Shown here piece by piece: positions 16,892-26,643 of a DNA stretch of 64,000 nucleotides. The DNA is from UBA7662 sp943369355 (GTDB lineage: Bacteria > Bacteroidota > Bacteroidia > UBA7662), in contig CALRMX020000008.1 of assembly GCA_943369355.1 (NCBI GenBank), positions 1 to 64,000 on the forward strand, given 5' to 3'. The notes under the pieces were generated by a model. The model did not search any database. It was not told the DNA's origin and saw only the letters and a program-made list of their open reading frames with translations. The translations under genes were made by a program, and so were the position numbers. Within the stretch, counting starts at the first letter, position 1. Each line of letters begins with the position of its first letter.

Positions 16892-18079
16892 ATGAACATA
16901 AACACCCAAATCCTGAACAGCATCCCTGTAGATGCACTCACGGGCTCCATCTCGGTTCCCATTTACCAAACTTCTACCTTTGTTCAAGAGGCTCCCGGCG
17001 AACACCGGGGCTTCGACTACGCTCGTTCGAACAACCCCACACGACAGGTACTTGAGCAACTAATCGCACAACTCGAAGGTGGTCACAGCGGCTTTGCTTT
17101 TGCCAGTGGTCTTGCTGCTATCGACTCTGTGGTGAAGCTGTTGAGCTCAGGCGATGAAATTCTAGCCATCGACGATTTATACGGAGGGGCTTTTCGCTTG
17201 TTTACCCAAGTTTATAATCGATTTGGCATCAAAATCAGGTATGTCGATACCGCCGATGCCGAAGCAGTGGCCGCTGCCATTGGCCCCAACACCCGCCTGA
17301 TTTGGCTTGAGTCTCCCTCCAATCCTACCTTGAAGGTGAGCGATATCGCTCGAATTGCCACCATTGCCCACGAGGCAGGGGTGTTGCTCTGTGTCGATAA
17401 TACGTTCGCTTCTCCGGTCATACAACAGCCCTTGTTGTTGGGCGCAGATTTGGTCATCCATAGTGCTACGAAATACTTGGGTGGCCATAGCGACCTAATC
17501 GCGGGTTTGGTGGTGGCCGCCAATGAAAATTTGGCTACACAACTCAAGTTTATTCAAAATGCTTCAGGCGGTATTCTAGCTCCATTCGATAGTTTTTTGG
17601 TGATACGCGGTATCGAAACGCTGCCTTTACGGATAAAACAACATAGCGATAGCGCACTGCTTATCGCTCGTTGGTTACAAACCCGCCCCGAAGTGAAGGC
17701 TGTGTATTACCCTGGTTTGGCGAGTCATCGTAATCACCATATCGCCGTAAAGCAACAACGGCATTTTGGCGGTGTGGTGAGCTTTAGTTTGGTCGACGAT
17801 ACGGAAGAGGCTGCTGTTCAATTTGTTACTGCAACGCGGCTGTTTAAGTTGGCCGAAAGCTTAGGAGGGGCGAAAAGTTTACTTTGCCACCCTGCCCGTA
17901 TGACGCATAAAAGTATTCCAGCAGCAAAGAGAAGAGCCGCTGGTGTGGCCGACAGCCTCGTTCGCCTTTCGGTTGGCCTTGAAGATGCACATGATTTGAT
18001 TGCCGACTTGGCCGATGCATTTGCCTTGGCGAAGGTGTCGAGCGAAGAGTTGAGCTGTAAAAGTGCCTTGCCGTTATGA
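16892..18079 (+). CDS. Cys/Met-metabolism PLP enzyme (cystathionine gamma-synthase/O-acylhomoserine sulfhydrylase type)
   Basis: 395 residues, fold type I PLP enzyme. Landmarks: YARSNNPTR (Tyr43, Arg45, phosphate contacts of the neighbouring subunit), ASGLAAI, VDNTFASP, and the PLP lysine Lys194 in HSATKYLGGHSD. The family covers cystathionine gamma-synthase, O-succinyl/acetylhomoserine sulfhydrylase, cystathionine beta-lyase and gamma-lyase, which motifs alone do not separate. The SAM-I riboswitch upstream and the co-transcribed homoserine dehydrogenase favour a step towards methionine (MetB/MetZ-like). The next gene overlaps by 4 bases. Confidence 0.9.
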   Translation: MNINTQILNSIPVDALTGSISVPIYQTSTFVQEAPGEHRGFDYARSNNPTRQVLEQLIAQLEGGHSGFAFASGLAAIDSVVKLLSSGDEILAIDDLYGGAFRLFTQVYNRFGIKIRYVDTADAEAVAAAIGPNTRLIWLESPSNPTLKVSDIARIATIAHEAGVLLCVDNTFASPVIQQPLLLGADLVIHSATKYLGGHSDLIAGLVVAANENLATQLKFIQNASGGILAPFDSFLVIRGIETLPLRIKQHSDSALLIARWLQTRPEVKAVYYPGLASHRNHHIAVKQQRHFGGVVSFSLVDDTEEAAVQFVTATRLFKLAESLGGAKSLLCHPARMTHKSIPAAKRRAAGVADSLVRLSVGLEDAHDLIADLADAFALAKVSSEELSCKSALPL

Positions 18080-19299
18080 GTCGTAAGTCACTTACCATTG
18101 GGCTCATTGGTTTTGGCTGTGTAGGACAGGGACTCTGGGAGGTTTTGCACCAGAGTCCTGGTCTTCGTACCCACATTGCCCGCATTTGTGTGAAGAACCC
18201 AGCGAAACCGCGCCGTTTGCCGGCACATTTTTTCACTTACTCGGCCGATGAGTTGATAGATGATCCAAACATTGAAATAATCGTTGAGCTCATCGACGAT
18301 GCAGAGGCCGCCTGGGAGTTGGTGCGGAAAGCACTGCTGGCAGGTAAGTCGGTTGTAACGGCCAATAAAAAAATGGTTGCCGATCACTTCGAAGAATTGC
18401 GTGCCTTGCAGCAACAAACGGGTGCAGCACTGCTCTATGAGGCAGCCAGCTGTGCGAGTATACCGGTTATTCGGAATTTGGAGGAATACTATGACAACGA
18501 CCTTTTGGAATCAGTCGAAGGAATAGTGAATGGTAGTACCAACTACATGCTCAGTAGTATGGAAGATGGGCAGCTTAATTTTCAAGAGGCGCTATGTGCA
18601 GCGCAAGCGGCAGGTTTTGCCGAAAGCAATCCTCAGATCGACCTCAGTGGAGCCGATGCCGCGAATAAGTTGGTGCTTTTACTTGCCCATGCCTTTGGGG
18701 TGGTGGCGTCGCCCAACGAAATTCCGTGCAGAGGAATTACGCAACTTTCCCCGATGGCGTGGCGATACGCCAAGGAGAAGGGCTTACAGTTGCGGTTACT
18801 GGCAGAGGCGCGACGACAGGGCGATACCGTTGCGGCAGCCGTTTGGCCTGCTTTTGTGGAGCAAAGCCATGAGCTGGCCGGAGTGAAGCGCGAGTTTAAT
18901 GGGCTTGTAATGCAGAGTTGTTTCGCCGACAGGCAATTTTTCCTCGGAAAAGGGGCGGGTGCACACCCCACTGCTTCGGCTGTTCTGAGTGATCTTTCAG
19001 CACTTACCTACGGCTATCGCTACGAATATAAAAAGCTGCGTTGGAGCGGACGACCTCAATTGTCGACCGATTTCGAATTGGCCATTTGGTTGGGTTATGC
19101 TTCGGGTAAAAAGCCCGATAGTACCTCCTTTCGCACCATATTCAGTAGGTACGAAGGCACCGAGGGTGCTTACCTAACGGGTAGTATTGACTGGACGTTG
19201 CTTCAAGAGCAAAGTTGGTTTAACGATCCAGAGTATACCCTCATACGCTTGCCGCTTCCGTTGGTTGTGGTGCAAAATGCCGATCAACGAGCAGCTTAA
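18076..19299 (+). CDS. hom: Homoserine dehydrogenase
   Basis: 407 residues. It reduces aspartate semialdehyde to homoserine, the branch precursor of methionine and threonine. The Rossmann loop is GLIGFGCVGQG (residues 9-19); VTANKKMVADH and EGIVNGSTNYML are the family signature around the catalytic lysine and substrate site; PQIDLSGADAANKLVLLLAHAFG is the second signature. The C-terminal part is short and has no ACT regulatory domain, and there is no fused aspartate kinase. Because the gene is under the SAM riboswitch, homoserine made here is probably meant for methionine. Confidence 0.92.
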   Translation: MSRKSLTIGLIGFGCVGQGLWEVLHQSPGLRTHIARICVKNPAKPRRLPAHFFTYSADELIDDPNIEIIVELIDDAEAAWELVRKALLAGKSVVTANKKMVADHFEELRALQQQTGAALLYEAASCASIPVIRNLEEYYDNDLLESVEGIVNGSTNYMLSSMEDGQLNFQEALCAAQAAGFAESNPQIDLSGADAANKLVLLLAHAFGVVASPNEIPCRGITQLSPMAWRYAKEKGLQLRLLAEARRQGDTVAAAVWPAFVEQSHELAGVKREFNGLVMQSCFADRQFFLGKGAGAHPTASAVLSDLSALTYGYRYEYKKLRWSGRPQLSTDFELAIWLGYASGKKPDSTSFRTIFSRYEGTEGAYLTGSIDWTLLQEQSWFNDPEYTLIRLPLPLVVVQNADQRAA

Positions 19300-19392
19300 C
19301 CGAATTGTTAACGTATCAGCAGAATGTCAGCTTTTCGGCGGGGCAGCAGAAAACGAATATTGCCTGCGTTGAAGGCGTATAAAATTCCTGCT

Positions 19393-20052
19393 ATGAAACC
19401 AAGCTATCGTTACGACCGCAGCCTGTTTTTGCTCTTGGGCCTCGCCCTGAGTTTGGCTACCACGCTCACTGCCTTCCGCTGGGCCAGCCCCGGCGATGTA
19501 ATCTTGCCTGAATTTGAAGGAGAAACTTCGCCAGACGTGGAGGTAATCGATATTCCGACTACGGTACAAAACCGGGCGCAACAAAAAGCACTTCCAAAAC
19601 CGACTATCGTGAATACCGTTGCGACCGAACCCTCTCCAGAGCCGTCGGCCGACCCGGTGGTAGAACCTACTCCAGATCCAAGCGCGCAAGGTACTGGTAC
19701 TGTTAGCTTACCCCTCGACGACGAGACGGATGCCGATGAACCCTTTATTACTGTTGAAGACATGCCCGAATATCCTGGAGGTGAAGCCGCCTTGTTCCGC
19801 GACTTAGGCAATGCTTTTCGCTACCCTGCCCTCGAACGGGATATGGGCATTCAGGGGGTAGTGTATGTTTCGTTTGTGGTAAATCGCGAGGGGCAGGTAG
19901 AGCAAGTGAAGATTTTACGTGGATTGAGTGAAGGGCTGGATGCAGCCGTGATCAAGTCGGTAAAAGCCATGAAACGCTGGACGCCCGGCAAACAGCGGGG
20001 GAGGGCAGTTCCTGTGATTTACACCTTACCTTTTAACATACAGCTACGCTAG
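19393..20052 (+). CDS. TonB-family energy transducer protein
   Basis: 219 residues from the ATG at 19393 (MKPSYRYDRSLFLLLGLALSLA), with one N-terminal membrane segment, a Pro-rich linker of about 70 residues (repeated EP/DP: PSPEPSADPVVEPTPDP) and a C-terminal TonB domain (EYPGGEAALFRDLGNAFRYP, GVVYVSFVVNREGQVEQVKILRG, PVIYTLPFNIQLR). TonB couples the proton motive force of the inner membrane to outer-membrane transporters. No TonB-dependent receptor or ExbBD lies near. It converges on the acetyltransferase gene with a 9-base overlap. Confidence 0.88.
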   Translation: MKPSYRYDRSLFLLLGLALSLATTLTAFRWASPGDVILPEFEGETSPDVEVIDIPTTVQNRAQQKALPKPTIVNTVATEPSPEPSADPVVEPTPDPSAQGTGTVSLPLDDETDADEPFITVEDMPEYPGGEAALFRDLGNAFRYPALERDMGIQGVVYVSFVVNREGQVEQVKILRGLSEGLDAAVIKSVKAMKRWTPGKQRGRAVPVIYTLPFNIQLR

Positions 20053-20619
20053 CGATTTGAGGTAGTCGCTGCGGGTGAGCCCATACCAAGCCTGATCGTA
20101 AAATTGGCCTTCCCAGTATTCGTGATCGCGCAGCAGCAACTCTTGTTTGAAGCCGGCTTTCTCCACCACACGTATCGAAGCGTGATTTTGGGGGAGGATG
20201 TCGGCTTCTACTTTATTCCATCCTAAGGTTATAAAAACGTGTTGAAGCACGAGTTGTACCGCTTCTGAGGCATAACCGCGACCTTTGAACCTCGGATCAA
20301 GTAAATACCCGATTTCGCCTTTATGGTGTTGCAGCTGCAAACGCCAAAAGCCGACCATCCCGATGAGTTCATCGTCGTTCGGCTGGCATAACGCCCAAAC
20401 TAAACTATCGCCCAATTCCATATCGAGTAAATTGCTCAGAATTAATTCACGGGCTTCGTGCAGCGAACTAGCCATGGGCCGATGGATAAATTCCATCACT
20501 TCGGCTTGAGAACGCAAGCGGTATACGGCTTCGGCATCGTTGATACTGAGAGGCCGCAGCACGATGTGCCGACCGTGCAATATGGGAGCAATCAATGCCG
20601 ATTTTGCTGGCGAATCCAT
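20044..20619 (-). CDS. GNAT-family N-acetyltransferase (RimJ/RimL type)
   Basis: 191 residues from the ATG at 20619. The start HIVLRPLSINDAEAVYRLRSQAEVMEFIHRP is that of RimJ/RimL-like acetyltransferases; the acetyl-CoA loop is DPRFKGRGYASEAVQLVLQHVF, and the closing block NHASIRVVEKAGFKQE is typical. Substrate may be a protein N terminus or a small amine. Its end overlaps the tonB-family gene on the opposite strand. Confidence 0.88.
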   Translation of the reverse strand: MDSPAKSALIAPILHGRHIVLRPLSINDAEAVYRLRSQAEVMEFIHRPMASSLHEARELILSNLLDMELGDSLVWALCQPNDDELIGMVGFWRLQLQHHKGEIGYLLDPRFKGRGYASEAVQLVLQHVFITLGWNKVEADILPQNHASIRVVEKAGFKQELLLRDHEYWEGQFYDQAWYGLTRSDYLKSLA

Positions 20620-20660
20620 AGGGTGAAAGTACAAAATAGGGAGGCGCAGGCAGCCAGCAA

Positions 20661-20846
20661 CTACTCAAAAAGCTGGCGGTAGCGTCGGAGGGTCACAAAA
20701 AATACGAACAAAACCACTACACCACTCAAGGCTGCCAAAACTTGAAGTCCTACAGGTAGTTTGTTCACCAGCAATAAGATAGCTAAATCGAAGGCTGCTA
20801 AAAGCAACAAAACCGTAAGTAGAATCAAGTAGAGGGGCTTTTCCAT
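20661..20846 (-). CDS. Small two-helix membrane protein
   Basis: 61 residues with two hydrophobic segments (about 5-26 and 33-52) and a basic C terminus (LRRYRQLFE). It lies between the M48 protease and acetyltransferase genes on the same strand, 28 bases from the former, without overlap, and starts with ATG. No family recognised. Position and composition support a real gene, but this is not proven. Confidence 0.5.
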   Translation of the reverse strand: MEKPLYLILLTVLLLLAAFDLAILLLVNKLPVGLQVLAALSGVVVLFVFFVTLRRYRQLFE

Positions 20847-20874
20847 GGTTGAAATTAACCAATTGTTTGCAGCA

Positions 20875-21942
20875 TTACGAATCTAGTGCAGCCAGAAGCA
20901 TGCGGAACTTTAGTTCAGTAGCAGCAGCTGGTTGTAAGTGGTTTTGCTCAGTTTTCCGCTTTTTTATCGCCTTCTCTTTGCGGCTTTTGCTCATGGGGTG
21001 CGAGCTAAGCATGGCGGGGATGCTTATTTTCTCTTCTTTTTCGAAAAGAGCGAAAAGATCTTCCATGCCTTTTGCGCTAAGCTTATTTTTCTCGAGTATG
21101 CGAAGGCTTTCATCGTCGGCCTGACTTTCGAATGCCCTTGAATAAGACAAACTCTGGAGGGTATGCGCATTGTCGGCTAAGATGGCCATAACGCCACTCG
21201 CATCGCTGAAAACGGCCGATACAAAGAGGTATCCGGCCAAACTTCGGGTGAGCGAACGTATCCCATGGCGATGTGTTACATGTGCCGCCTCGTGGCCAAG
21301 TAAGGCTGCTAACTGCTCGGGTGTTTCCATTTTCTTTAGCAGCTTGTCGTAAACCACTATATCGCCGCTGGGTAAGGCAAAGGCGTTAAATTCATCGCTT
21401 TCTACCACGTGGAATTCAAGCGATTTATGCTGAAGCTCAAGGGTTGCAGCGAAATCGTTCAACAAAGTGGTGAGGCTATCATTTACTACCTCGGTCTCGT
21501 AAATTTCGGCCATTACCCTATTGCCAATTTCCTCATCGAACGATTCTGGGATAAGTAAGGCCGCCGATTCGGCCAAAACCGGCAATACATAAAAATAGCT
21601 GGCAACCGATAGCCCTAAAAATACGACTGCTAAAGTAGTCCAGGTACGCACATTGGCTTCGAGCAAACGGCTGTAGAGCCCTTTGTGTAAACGAATACCC
21701 AGCTGCGCATCAAAAAGGGCTAAATTTTGTTCGCCTTCTATGGCCAAATAAGCTGCGGGGTTGCTTTTCAGTCGTAGTTCAAGCCAGCCTTTTTTCCGTT
21801 CACTTTGTAAGAGCAGGCTACCCCAACGGTGTTCTTGCCCTTCGGCATCGGTAAATACCAAGAGGTCGCCTTCGGCGTACAGCGCAACCTGCTGTCGACG
21901 TGCCGTTTTACCATCGAAGTAAGAGGCCGGTATGGTATTCAT
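20875..21942 (-). CDS. M48-family membrane-anchored zinc metalloprotease
   Basis: 355 residues. The zinc motif HEAAH is at 217-221 and a third ligand is probably Glu272 in SRAFESQADDESL. A ~95-residue N-terminal soluble domain precedes one membrane segment (about 103-122), so the catalytic domain is on the far side. PSGDIVVYDKLLKKM is the usual M48 block before the HExxH helix. It is coupled by a 1-base overlap to the DUF898 gene; the two families are often paired. A role in envelope protein quality control is inferred from HtpX/BepA-like relatives. Confidence 0.87.
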   Translation of the reverse strand: MNTIPASYFDGKTARRQQVALYAEGDLLVFTDAEGQEHRWGSLLLQSERKKGWLELRLKSNPAAYLAIEGEQNLALFDAQLGIRLHKGLYSRLLEANVRTWTTLAVVFLGLSVASYFYVLPVLAESAALLIPESFDEEIGNRVMAEIYETEVVNDSLTTLLNDFAATLELQHKSLEFHVVESDEFNAFALPSGDIVVYDKLLKKMETPEQLAALLGHEAAHVTHRHGIRSLTRSLAGYLFVSAVFSDASGVMAILADNAHTLQSLSYSRAFESQADDESLRILEKNKLSAKGMEDLFALFEKEEKISIPAMLSSHPMSKSRKEKAIKKRKTEQNHLQPAAATELKFRMLLAALDS

Positions 21943-22931
21943 CAGATGATAAAGTCGATGTCGAGTAAATCACCAATATCGTCGGCCGTAGCGTCGCGGT
22001 AGTTTTCTTCGCTTTGAACAAGTTGGTCGAGATCAATATTGCCCTCTGGCCGAATGTGAAAGGCCATAAACGCCATGCTGCGGTTAACTACCCAAGGATA
22101 AGCTAAGCCCAAAGTAAGTACAGTAAGCAAGAAATTAATGACAAGGAGCTCGAAAAAGCTGCCAGCAGTTGCGGTAGAACGGAGTTTGATACGGTTAAAG
22201 TCGGGATCGACAATTTCCATATTGTTCACGTAAAAGTTGAAAAGGTTTTTAATCCACCAAAAGCTGTAAATACCCAACGTGAAGATGGTGAGTATGTAGC
22301 CACCCAAAAACAAGATAAAATACCTACTTCCGCTCCCGTTAAATTCGAAGCGAAGATTACCGAAGCGAACGTGGTCCCAGATGTAAATACGCAAATTATT
22401 GGTGAGAAACGGAGCGTATAGGCCGAAGGTAATAACCGTTAGAAACACCCAACTCCAGAAGTTACGAAACAACTCCGAACGGCTACCGCGATAACCGAAA
22501 CGGATGCCTCGCCAACTGGTGCGCGACATGCGGTAACGGTAACTGCCGTGGATGGCAATGGGAATTAGACTCAGGAAGACAGCATAAAAAAGCAGTAATG
22601 CTAATACCGAAGCTTGATTGGTAAGAAAGAAAAAGAAGAGACCATACAGTCCTCCCAAAAGAAGGATGGCCTTGATAAAACCCATAAACATTTCCTTGCC
22701 CGTGCCGTGAAAGGTGAAGGGTTCTTTATTGAGCCGCGTATGACCGTAGAGGTATTGCAGTTGCCGAGCTTTGGCCCAAGGATAGTACAAGCCAACAGTC
22801 ACCACGGTTAGTAGCCAGTTAACGATAAGCACTTTAAAAAATTCCCATCCTTCGCCAGCGTACGACAACCGATAGGTCGGTGAATTGGCTTGGTTTTCGG
22901 TAGGCTGAAGAGGTTCTTGCACGTTTTCCAT
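21942..22931 (-). CDS. DUF898 (YjgN-like) polytopic membrane protein
   Basis: 329 residues with repeated units of the form 'F.G.G.E.F...L.N.LLT..T.G.Y.PWa..r...Y': FFKVLIVNWLLTVVTVGLYYPWAKAR, LFRNFWSWVFLTVITFGLYAPF and FFELLVINFLLTVLTLGLAYPW. The three copies mark internal triplication typical of DUF898/YjgN. Function unknown. It is the first gene of the pair with the M48 protease, which suggests it is a partner or substrate in the inner membrane. Confidence 0.88.
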   Translation of the reverse strand: MENVQEPLQPTENQANSPTYRLSYAGEGWEFFKVLIVNWLLTVVTVGLYYPWAKARQLQYLYGHTRLNKEPFTFHGTGKEMFMGFIKAILLLGGLYGLFFFFLTNQASVLALLLFYAVFLSLIPIAIHGSYRYRMSRTSWRGIRFGYRGSRSELFRNFWSWVFLTVITFGLYAPFLTNNLRIYIWDHVRFGNLRFEFNGSGSRYFILFLGGYILTIFTLGIYSFWWIKNLFNFYVNNMEIVDPDFNRIKLRSTATAGSFFELLVINFLLTVLTLGLAYPWVVNRSMAFMAFHIRPEGNIDLDQLVQSEENYRDATADDIGDLLDIDFII

Positions 22932-22993
22932 AGTCGTTTGGGTTCAACAACGGCTGAAAATAGGTGCAGAATGTTATTTCACCAAATGCTTGT

Positions 22994-23638
22994 TTATTTT
23001 TTGGATTTGGCAGTTGGGTACCAACTTAAGGATATACTCGTTGTCCAAGGTTGAATCAAAGCAAAAAAGCGACTATTTCCACCTACTGAAGAAAAATAAC
23101 CATCTGCTCTTTCAGTAAACGAAGAGGAAGCATGTATGCGAATAAAACGGAGATCAATACCTAATTTATTGCTGAGGTAAAAGGAAACTACCGGGCTCAG
23201 TTGAAGCGAGGCACCAGATAAGACTTCTTTTTCACTTTCAACATGTACTCTGCGCCAATACGTGGGTCCTATATCGATTCCAAAATGCATCCACTTGGTT
23301 ACTGGCGTGTTTGGGCGAAACATAAAACCAAAGCCAGTATCCCGAAAACGAAATTGATCTCTTTGGTCAATTAAAACGCCAAATGGATCATTAATGGCTT
23401 TTGGGACAATATACTCTTGGGTAAAGTAGAGTTGTAAAATCGTGTGGTCGGTAACATAGGCACCCAATCGAATGTCCATCGAGTGCGTATTGAAGAGCTC
23501 TTGGTTGTAAATTTTCGGTAAATGTGAATCGCCTAAATAGTAGCCATAACTGCCCGAAACCAGGAAAGAACCCAATTTTGGCTGAGCTTGCACTTTCGCA
23601 CAAACCAAACTGATGAAAATAAATGCTAAGATTCTCAT
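22994..23638 (-). CDS. Outer-membrane beta-barrel protein
   Basis: 214 residues with a signal peptide (MRILAFIFISLVCAKVQAQ). The body shows barrel-like strands (GSFLVSGSYGYYLGD, LGAYVTDHTILQLYFTQEYI, FGFMFRPNTP) and ends in an aromatic strand TTSISLSWYP. No specific family is recognised. It lies 62 bases after DUF898 on the same strand in reading direction (upstream of it), so co-transcription is possible. Confidence 0.65.
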   Translation of the reverse strand: MRILAFIFISLVCAKVQAQPKLGSFLVSGSYGYYLGDSHLPKIYNQELFNTHSMDIRLGAYVTDHTILQLYFTQEYIVPKAINDPFGVLIDQRDQFRFRDTGFGFMFRPNTPVTKWMHFGIDIGPTYWRRVHVESEKEVLSGASLQLSPVVSFYLSNKLGIDLRFIRIHASSSFTERADGYFSSVGGNSRFFALIQPWTTSISLSWYPTAKSKK

Positions 23639-23694
23639 GACTCAATACTACATAAAAGAATTGAAGTCGATAATACTTGACAGCATTTTTGTGG

Positions 23695-24804
23695 TCAAAT
23701 GCTTCGATTTATCCTCCAAGAAACAGAAGCCAGCAAGCTAAATTGGTGATTGGAAAAGCCCGATGCGCGTATAAAATCGGCACCATCGCTGCGCAATTGC
23801 CGAAGTTCGGCCCGTACGAGTACGTTATTTGCTGCCTGGTAATCGGCATTGAACGACCAGCCAAAGGTAGAAAAGCCAACGCCCGAAGGGGAAGCAATCA
23901 TCGAAGCATGCCGATCTTGGTACCACTCGCCCCGAAGACAATACTTCCAGCGTGTGGTAGTTTGGTAACGAATGAGCAGAACCGGGCTATACCACCATTG
24001 GTAGTTGGTGGCTCCTTTTTGGGTTTGCTCGGCCCCAATGTCAAAACCCAAGGTAAATTGAAGTACATCTCGCCAGTTGCGCTGTGCATATACATTCTGA
24101 AAAAATCGAAGCCGCCGAGTACTGTCGGGATATAATGTTCCGGTAAAACTGCTCCAGTTCACAAGCCAGTCGCCTTTTTTGTACAAGAGTTGAGTGCCCA
24201 AGGCCGGAAGCGTGCTGCCGCTTACGGGTAAAATACTTTGCCAACCGGTGAGGAGCAGTAGGTTGGTTTCTAGCTTGTCGTTGGGTACATATTGCAGACG
24301 TAAACCAGTTTCGTAATAAGGCGAATTTTCGGCGAGCAGAGAACGGCTCAAGGTGGCATTGTCGGCACTTATCGCACTTTCGAAACCAATGTGCGAGGCA
24401 AATAGGCCGGCGTCGAGCCATAGGTTCGACTTTATAGTCAACGCATAACCGATTCTTGCTTCGTGGATGGGGCGCAATGCCGGCAACTCGTCGCTGTAAT
24501 TGTCGTTTACATAGGTGCCCGCCTGTAACTTCAAAGCAGTGCGCCAACGGCTCGTTCGATGTTCAATGCCCAGCAAAACAAGGTTAAGGGCTGGCCGTGC
24601 CTCGCTATCGTGATTGTACAAAAACGTTTGTCCACCACCCCTACCCGAAGTAGGTGCATTGAGGCGGAAAAAGCCGTCTACAAAGGCAATAAGGCGCGTT
24701 TCGCTCGAGTCTTGTGCGCTGCTGGCAACGGGAAAATGAAAAAAAAGGAGCAGACCTAAAAACAAAGTCCACACGTTAAACCTTTTCCTATATGAAAAAA
24801 TCAT
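23695..24804 (-). CDS. Porin-2-like outer-membrane barrel protein
   Basis: 369 residues. After a signal peptide (ending VASSAQD) come strands typical of the 'putative beta-barrel porin-2' family: FVDGFFRLNAP at the start, IHEARIGYALTIKSNLWLDAGLFASHIGFESA in the middle, then ENSPYYETGLRLQYVPNDKLETNLLLLTGWQ, and a final aromatic strand. It aligns block by block with the protein at 49580-50776, so the two are paralogues. The substrate is unknown. It is transcribed divergently from the T9SS protein at 24912. Confidence 0.75.
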   Translation of the reverse strand: MIFSYRKRFNVWTLFLGLLLFFHFPVASSAQDSSETRLIAFVDGFFRLNAPTSGRGGGQTFLYNHDSEARPALNLVLLGIEHRTSRWRTALKLQAGTYVNDNYSDELPALRPIHEARIGYALTIKSNLWLDAGLFASHIGFESAISADNATLSRSLLAENSPYYETGLRLQYVPNDKLETNLLLLTGWQSILPVSGSTLPALGTQLLYKKGDWLVNWSSFTGTLYPDSTRRLRFFQNVYAQRNWRDVLQFTLGFDIGAEQTQKGATNYQWWYSPVLLIRYQTTTRWKYCLRGEWYQDRHASMIASPSGVGFSTFGWSFNADYQAANNVLVRAELRQLRSDGADFIRASGFSNHQFSLLASVSWRINRSI

Positions 24805-24911
24805 GCGCCAAGATAGTTACAACCGAGAGGGCTAAAAAAGTTTCTATTGAAAAGTGTGCTGTTTTCAGCGATTAAAACCCTTTCGTTCACCTTTAACTCC
24901 CAACTCATCGC

Positions 24912-26486
24912 ATGCGCTGTTTTATCCTTACCTTACTCGCCGGGCTACTTTTGCTCAGCAAAGCTCAGGGCCAGTTTTTAAAAGCCCAATACGAACTGCT
25001 CGATTACGACACTTTAGGCTTCGAGCCAACAGTCATCTCCAGCGGTCAGCTCGATTTAATGGTGGCCAGTCAGCCCGAGGGAAGCCTTACCACCCCTAAA
25101 ACCGGCAACCTTAGGTTGCGTTTTTACCCGCAGAACCAGCCCATCAACTTTCAATCGCCTCGAGTGAAGCTCAATTTCCCCGGCAAAGTAAGGGTAATGA
25201 GCGCAGTGGCCTCCGATTTTTATGCCGATTTCTTCATCACCGGCGGTTTTATGGACACTACTTATTTGCCCAACGATACCCTCATTGGATTTGAGCCACT
25301 GGCGCTCGACCCCTTTTTGATGGCGGTAGATGGACAAACAGGATTTGTGCGTTGGGTGTGGAAGCGACCAGCGGCTCAAAACAACTACTTTACGCAACTG
25401 AGCTACAATGGCGACAGTTCACAACTGCTGGGTAGCGGTTTGTACAACGATGTTTCGGGTTGGCTGGCTGCCTTCGATGCAACCAACGGCAATTTACTTT
25501 GGGAAAAGCAGTGGCCAGGGGCTCGAACCGTTAGCGACGCGAAGTTTGACCCTTTTGTGCCGGGTGCAATCTTGTTTACAGGTACTATCGACGACTTTGG
25601 CGCACTCAATCAGCTGCCTACGCCGCTCACGCCTGCGCCCAATACCGGTTATCGTTGCTTTTTAGCACGTTATTTCCCGGCAACCGATGTAGTGCAATTT
25701 ATTGCCACCGTGCCGTACATTACCTTCGATTTTAGTCCTCGTTTTATAGCCGACTGGAATGCGCTACAACCTGGGCCTGGTTATATCTGGACAGCGCCAT
25801 ACGTGAGCGCGACCAACAGTCAAGGATCCCAAATTTTTCAGCCTCAGTTTGCGCTTACCGGCAACGGCTACCCCGATAGTTTGGCGACAGAATTCGAATT
25901 TTATTCATATTCCAGTCTATCCGGCGGGTTTAGCAGTCCGGGCTGGATGCACAAAACCGCTGGTGCCGGTCCGGGCAGCTACTCCTTGAGCAGAACCATT
26001 TTGGGAGTATCCCAGCTTCGGAATCGTATGCAGTTGAGTACGGGTAGCAGTGTGAACGGCCTTGGCGACTTCATCGGTTCGCGGATGACTTGGGCGGTGA
26101 AAAGTACCGGTACCATTTCCTTCCGCAGCGATACCGCGAGCACGGTTGATACCACGCTTACCGTGCCTGGCGCCAGCGTGAACAATCCGCGCTGGGTGAT
26201 GGTAGCCCAAAGTTTGGTTTTAGTGAACAGTACCGAAGAACCCAAATTGAATTTTAGCCTGTATCCCAATCCAGCCCAAGCAGCATCGGTTTGGCTCGAG
26301 TTAAACGCCTCAATAGCCAAAGCTGGGAATTGGACTTTACGCGACATACAAGGAAGGAGCCTACAAACAGGAACAATTACCGAAGCCCGTACGATGCTGC
26401 CCACCGAGGGTTTAGCCAAGGGAATTTATTTGGTGGAAATTCAGCAGCAACAGCAAAAGGCCGTTAAGCGCCTGGTGGTGAATTAG
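24912..26486 (+). CDS. Secreted T9SS cargo protein with beta-propeller-like body
   Basis: 524 residues: signal peptide (MRCFILTLLAGLLLLSKAQGQ), a body with blocks reminiscent of PQQ-type propellers (DGQTGFVRWVWKRPAAQNNYF, FDATNGNLLWEKQWPGARTVSDAKFDP), and a T9SS type A domain (LNFSLYPNPAQAASV to VKRLVVN). The 'xATxGxLLWE' pattern suggests a blade, but the repeats are few and no catalytic residues are seen. Function unknown. It is the first of three same-strand T9SS cargo genes. Confidence 0.75.
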   Translation: MRCFILTLLAGLLLLSKAQGQFLKAQYELLDYDTLGFEPTVISSGQLDLMVASQPEGSLTTPKTGNLRLRFYPQNQPINFQSPRVKLNFPGKVRVMSAVASDFYADFFITGGFMDTTYLPNDTLIGFEPLALDPFLMAVDGQTGFVRWVWKRPAAQNNYFTQLSYNGDSSQLLGSGLYNDVSGWLAAFDATNGNLLWEKQWPGARTVSDAKFDPFVPGAILFTGTIDDFGALNQLPTPLTPAPNTGYRCFLARYFPATDVVQFIATVPYITFDFSPRFIADWNALQPGPGYIWTAPYVSATNSQGSQIFQPQFALTGNGYPDSLATEFEFYSYSSLSGGFSSPGWMHKTAGAGPGSYSLSRTILGVSQLRNRMQLSTGSSVNGLGDFIGSRMTWAVKSTGTISFRSDTASTVDTTLTVPGASVNNPRWVMVAQSLVLVNSTEEPKLNFSLYPNPAQAASVWLELNASIAKAGNWTLRDIQGRSLQTGTITEARTMLPTEGLAKGIYLVEIQQQQQKAVKRLVVN

Positions 26487-26643
26487 GGCCAGCTTTACTT
26501 CGATGTAGCGGTATGCAGCATGCCGGTTAACATTCGCTTTACTACCAGTTGATGAATCGATAACGGCAGGAAACAGTGAGTTTACACCTGCTTAAGTATG
26601 CCGTAATGTACGGGGGTGACTTTTGTGGTTTCAACCGTTTGTT

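Noticed and set aside
26508..26526. CGGTAT-GCAGC-ATGCCG hairpin after the T9SS gene
   Set aside because: Six pairs with one wobble and no T run follow; too weak to call a terminator.
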